7,394 nt of DNA from JAHIYG01 sp041306075 (GTDB lineage: Archaea > Altiarchaeota > Altiarchaeia > IMC4 > SCGC-AAA252-I15), in the NCBI GenBank assembly GCA_041306075.1, contig JBFYKH010000077.1, forward strand, positions 1 to 7,394. The letters are read 5' to 3'. This document shows positions 4,995 through 7,394 of the stretch, piece after piece (position 1 is the stretch's first letter; every line of letters starts with the position of its first letter). A model generated the notes under the pieces. That model was not told the DNA's origin, did not search any database, and saw only the letters and a list, made by a program, of their open reading frames with translations. Both the position numbers and the translations under genes were made by a program.

Positions 4995-6899
4995 ATGGGA
5001 AGTAATCTAGTCGAAAAGCTATTTTCACGGCATCTTGTTGATGAGTCTTCCGATGAAGTCGGCTTGTCCGTGGACCAGACGCTCACCCAGGATGCGACCG
5101 GCACGATGGCGTACCTCCAGTATGAGGCGTTGTCGGCCGGGCGGGTCAAGACGCTCTCAGTATCCTATGTCGACCACAACACCGTCCAGCAGGGTTTCGA
5201 GAACGCGGACGACCATGCTTACCTGCGGTCGGTGGCGAGGAAGTACGGGATAGTCTACAGCAAGGCCGGCAACGGCATCTGCCACCAGGTCCATTTGGAG
5301 AGGTTCGCGAGGCCGGGGGCGCTGCTTCTGGGCTCCGACAGCCACACGCCCACGGCCGGGGGGGCGGGTTGTCTCGCGTTCGGGGCGGGGGGCCTCGACA
5401 TCGCGCTCGCTATGGCCGGGCAGCCGTATTATGTGAAGCGGCCGAAGGCGGTTAACGTCAGGCTCCGGGGCGCCTTCGGGGATTTCATCTCGTCCAAGGA
5501 CGTCGTACTCAAGGTGCTGTCCATACTGTCGACGAAGGGGAACGCCGGCAGCGTCATAGAGTACTCCGGCGTCGGCGGCCTGTCCGTGCCGGAGCGGGCG
5601 ACTATCGCTAACATGGGCGCGGAGCTCGGCGCCGCATCCTCGGTCTTCCCGTCCGACGGTCGGACGCTCGATTTCCTGAAGGCGCAGGGCAGGGGCGGCG
5701 ACTGGGAGGCGCTTTCAGCCGACTCTGACGCGTCCTATGACCGGACGATAGATACTGATTTAGGCTCGCTCGAGCCTCTCGTCGCCGCGCCCCACAGCCC
5801 GGACAACGTGTCCCCCGCCTCCAAGCTGGATGTCGCGGTCGACCAGGTGTGCGTCGGCTCCTGCACGAACTCGTCGTACAAGGACCTGATGACTGCGGCC
5901 GGGATGCTCAAGGGGAGGCGGGTCAGGGACGGCGTCGAATTCATTGTGTCGCCGGGCTCCCGCCAGGTCTTGAAGATGATATCCGAGAACGGCGCGCTTT
6001 CCGCGCTCATCGGGGCGGGGGCCAGGGTCGCCGAGCCGGCCTGCGGATTCTGCATCGGGGCGTCCCACGCCCCCCGTTCCGGCGGCGTGTCGCTGCGGAC
6101 GAACAACAGGAACTTCATGGGCCGCAGCGGGACCCGGGACGCGAAAGTCTACCTGTCTGGGGTCGAGGTCGCAGTGGCTTCGGCGTTGACCGGGAGGATA
6201 ACTGACCCGCGGACTCTAGGGATTAAGCCTCCCGTGGTTCAGGAGCCGGCGGCCTACTATGCTGACGACGGCATGTTCGAGCGGGCGTACGACCCCGGGG
6301 CTTCCGTCCTGAGGGGCCCTAACATCGGCCCCCCGTTCCTTAACACTCCTCCGGCAGACGTCGTGGCCGGCGTCATAGAGCTCAAGGTAGGGGACAAGGT
6401 CACGACCGACCATATCATGCCTGCGGGGGGGAGGATGAAGTACCGGAGCAACATCCCCGCGTACTCCCAGTACGTGTTCGAGCCGTTGGACGGCGGGTTC
6501 GCGGGGCGGGCCGAGGCCGACAAGGCCCGGAGCCTGTCCACGTTCATCGTGGCGGGGGAGAGCTACGGCCAGGGCTCAAGCCGCGAGCACGCGGCCATCT
6601 GCCCGGCTTACCTGGGCGTCAGGGCAATAATGGCGAAATCGTTCGAGCGCATACACCAGGCGAACCTCGTGAACTTCGGGGTGCTGCCCTTAGTGTTCGC
6701 CGACCCGGGCGATTGGGAGCGGTTCGGAAATGGCATGACAGCGGAGCTTTCGGGCGTGAAGTCCGCCCTTGGCGGGGGGGAGGCGGTTCTCGCTGCCGGC
6801 GCCGTCAAAGCCAGATTGAAGCTTGAGCTTACGGGGAGGCAGGTTTCGGTCCTTTCCGCTGGCGGGGCGCTGCCTTACGCGAAGGGGAGGCTGCGATGA
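4995..6899 (+). CDS. acn: Aconitate hydratase (aconitase, Aquifex-type)
   Basis: The enzyme interconverts citrate and isocitrate through cis-aconitate in the cytoplasmic TCA cycle, using a [4Fe-4S] cluster. From ATG 4995 it has 634 residues, close to the usual length of the short aconitase family TIGR01342; an in-frame GTG at 4986 would add three. The N-terminus carries the family signature (DQTLTQDATGTMAYLQYEA, then YVDHNTVQ), followed by GSDSHTPTAGGAG near 114-126. Cluster ligands are C290 in VGSCTNSS and C350 and C353 in ACGFCIGAS. The swivel domain has DHIMPAGG near 472-479 and GESYGQGSSREHAA near 521-534, which carries the catalytic Ser-Arg region. All key residues are present. The gene overlaps icd by ATGA, so the two are translationally coupled. 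It is distinctly GC-richer than the genes to its left, with long G-runs from GGG glycine codons. Confidence 0.95.
   Translation: MGSNLVEKLFSRHLVDESSDEVGLSVDQTLTQDATGTMAYLQYEALSAGRVKTLSVSYVDHNTVQQGFENADDHAYLRSVARKYGIVYSKAGNGICHQVHLERFARPGALLLGSDSHTPTAGGAGCLAFGAGGLDIALAMAGQPYYVKRPKAVNVRLRGAFGDFISSKDVVLKVLSILSTKGNAGSVIEYSGVGGLSVPERATIANMGAELGAASSVFPSDGRTLDFLKAQGRGGDWEALSADSDASYDRTIDTDLGSLEPLVAAPHSPDNVSPASKLDVAVDQVCVGSCTNSSYKDLMTAAGMLKGRRVRDGVEFIVSPGSRQVLKMISENGALSALIGAGARVAEPACGFCIGASHAPRSGGVSLRTNNRNFMGRSGTRDAKVYLSGVEVAVASALTGRITDPRTLGIKPPVVQEPAAYYADDGMFERAYDPGASVLRGPNIGPPFLNTPPADVVAGVIELKVGDKVTTDHIMPAGGRMKYRSNIPAYSQYVFEPLDGGFAGRAEADKARSLSTFIVAGESYGQGSSREHAAICPAYLGVRAIMAKSFERIHQANLVNFGVLPLVFADPGDWERFGNGMTAELSGVKSALGGGEAVLAAGAVKARLKLELTGRQVSVLSAGGALPYAKGRLR
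6886..6890 (+). promoter_or_regulatory. Shine-Dalgarno sequence for icd
   Basis: GGAGG (within AGGGGAGG) lies five bases before ATG 6896, inside the end of acn. It supports the ATG 6896 start. It also contrasts with the first genes of each transcript here, which lack such a sequence and appear leaderless; that split is common in Archaea. Confidence 0.7.
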
Positions 6900-7394
6900 C
6901 CCATAACGTGACTTTGATTCCGGGGGACGGGGTGGGCCCGGAGCTCGTAGACATAGCGGTCGGCTGCCTGGAGGCTACGGGTGTGAAGTTCCGCTGGGAC
7001 AGGATAGAAATCGGAGGCGGCGATGCGCCGAAGATGCTCGACGCAATGCTCGAGTCCATAAGGCGGAACAAGGTCGCCCTCAAGGGGCCGGTAACCACGC
7101 CCCTTGCCGGCGGCTTCAGGAGCGTCAACGTCGCCCTGAGGAAGACGCTCGACCTCTACGCGTGCGTGCGGCCATGCAGGCATTACCCTGGCGTACCGGC
7201 GCCTTATCCGGGCACGGACCTAGTCGTTATCAGGGAGAACACGGAAGACCTTTATGTCGGCGTCGAGTTCGAGAAGGGGAGGCCAGAGACGAGGGAGCTA
7301 ATCATGTTCATCAAGGAGAAGTCTGGCGCAGACCTCGGCGACGCCGGCATAAGCGTGAAGGCGGCGACGACGGAGGCGTCGGAGCGGATAGTCA
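6896..7394 (+). CDS. icd: Isocitrate dehydrogenase, N-terminal part (cut by window end)
   Basis: The enzyme oxidatively decarboxylates isocitrate to 2-oxoglutarate with NAD(P) and a divalent metal; it belongs to the IDH/IPMDH family. The visible 166 residues begin at ATG 6896 with LIPGDGVGPEL and remain open to the edge; the full protein should be about 340-420 residues. Substrate residues can be matched to E. coli Icd: S76 and N78 in RSVNVALRK (Ser113, Asn115), R82 (Arg119), R92 (Arg129), R113 and Y120 in RENTEDLY (Arg153, Tyr160). The Ser-x-Asn pair in this loop marks isocitrate dehydrogenase rather than isopropylmalate dehydrogenase. Residues that decide NAD versus NADP lie beyond the window; ENTEDLY-VGVEFE resembles NAD-type members, as inference. 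It follows acn with a 4-base overlap, so the product of acn is the substrate of icd. Confidence 0.94.
   Translation, partial: MTHNVTLIPGDGVGPELVDIAVGCLEATGVKFRWDRIEIGGGDAPKMLDAMLESIRRNKVALKGPVTTPLAGGFRSVNVALRKTLDLYACVRPCRHYPGVPAPYPGTDLVVIRENTEDLYVGVEFEKGRPETRELIMFIKEKSGADLGDAGISVKAATTEASERIV

Noticed and set aside
5353..5393. Possible G-quadruplex in acn (runs of G near 5355-5392)
   Set aside because: The runs come from GGG glycine codons in the conserved GGAG and GAGG segments. The loop between the two run clusters is about 13 bases, too long for a standard quadruplex.

Overview
The window looks like archaeal chromosome. Both tRNA genes are interrupted at position 37/38 by introns that fold into bulge-helix-bulge (BHB) splice sites. 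The tRNA-Tyr has the C1:G72 pair typical of Archaea. Several genes have TATA boxes about 25 bases before the start codon and no Shine-Dalgarno sequence, which suggests leaderless mRNAs. Heavy use of AGG and ATA codons fits the same picture. I cannot name the lineage; a small-genome (DPANN-type) archaeon is only a guess.

Layout. (1) 1-446, plus strand: the 3' part of a gene resembling the C-terminal half of nucleotidyltransferase/AbiEii-like proteins. It is clearly AT-richer than the rest. (2) 477-744, minus strand: elongator tRNA-Met(CAU) with a very long 193-base intron made almost entirely of five tandem hairpins. Its upstream leader (745-800) holds two more hairpins, and the likely TATA box is at 841-850. 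(3) 856-1905 and 1982-4750, minus strand: two genes I read as a phosphorelay module. The 922-residue protein is a fused HPr-Enzyme I of the PEP:phosphotransferase system (PTS), with a GAF sensor domain inserted inside the Enzyme I part. The 349-residue protein is of unknown type but ends in a divergent HPr-like domain. No sugar-specific EIIA, EIIB or EIIC is visible. (4) 4811-4924, plus strand: tRNA-Tyr(GUA) with a 39-base intron. It is divergent from the HPr-EI gene, and one TATA element may serve both. (5) 4995-6899 and 6896-7394, plus strand: an operon of aconitase and isocitrate dehydrogenase (the latter cut by the window end), overlapping by ATGA. It supplies consecutive TCA steps from citrate to 2-oxoglutarate.

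How it fits together. The acn-icd pair is an oxidative half-TCA module that can make 2-oxoglutarate and NAD(P)H. The neighbouring GAF-containing Enzyme I resembles PtsP of the nitrogen PTS in carrying a GAF domain, and 2-oxoglutarate and PEP are classic signals in such systems. A carbon/nitrogen-sensing phosphorelay beside the 2-oxoglutarate-producing enzymes is therefore an attractive but unproven reading. The main points for a second look are the HPr-EI-GAF architecture with its HPr-tailed partner, and the hairpin-filled tRNA-Met intron and leader.
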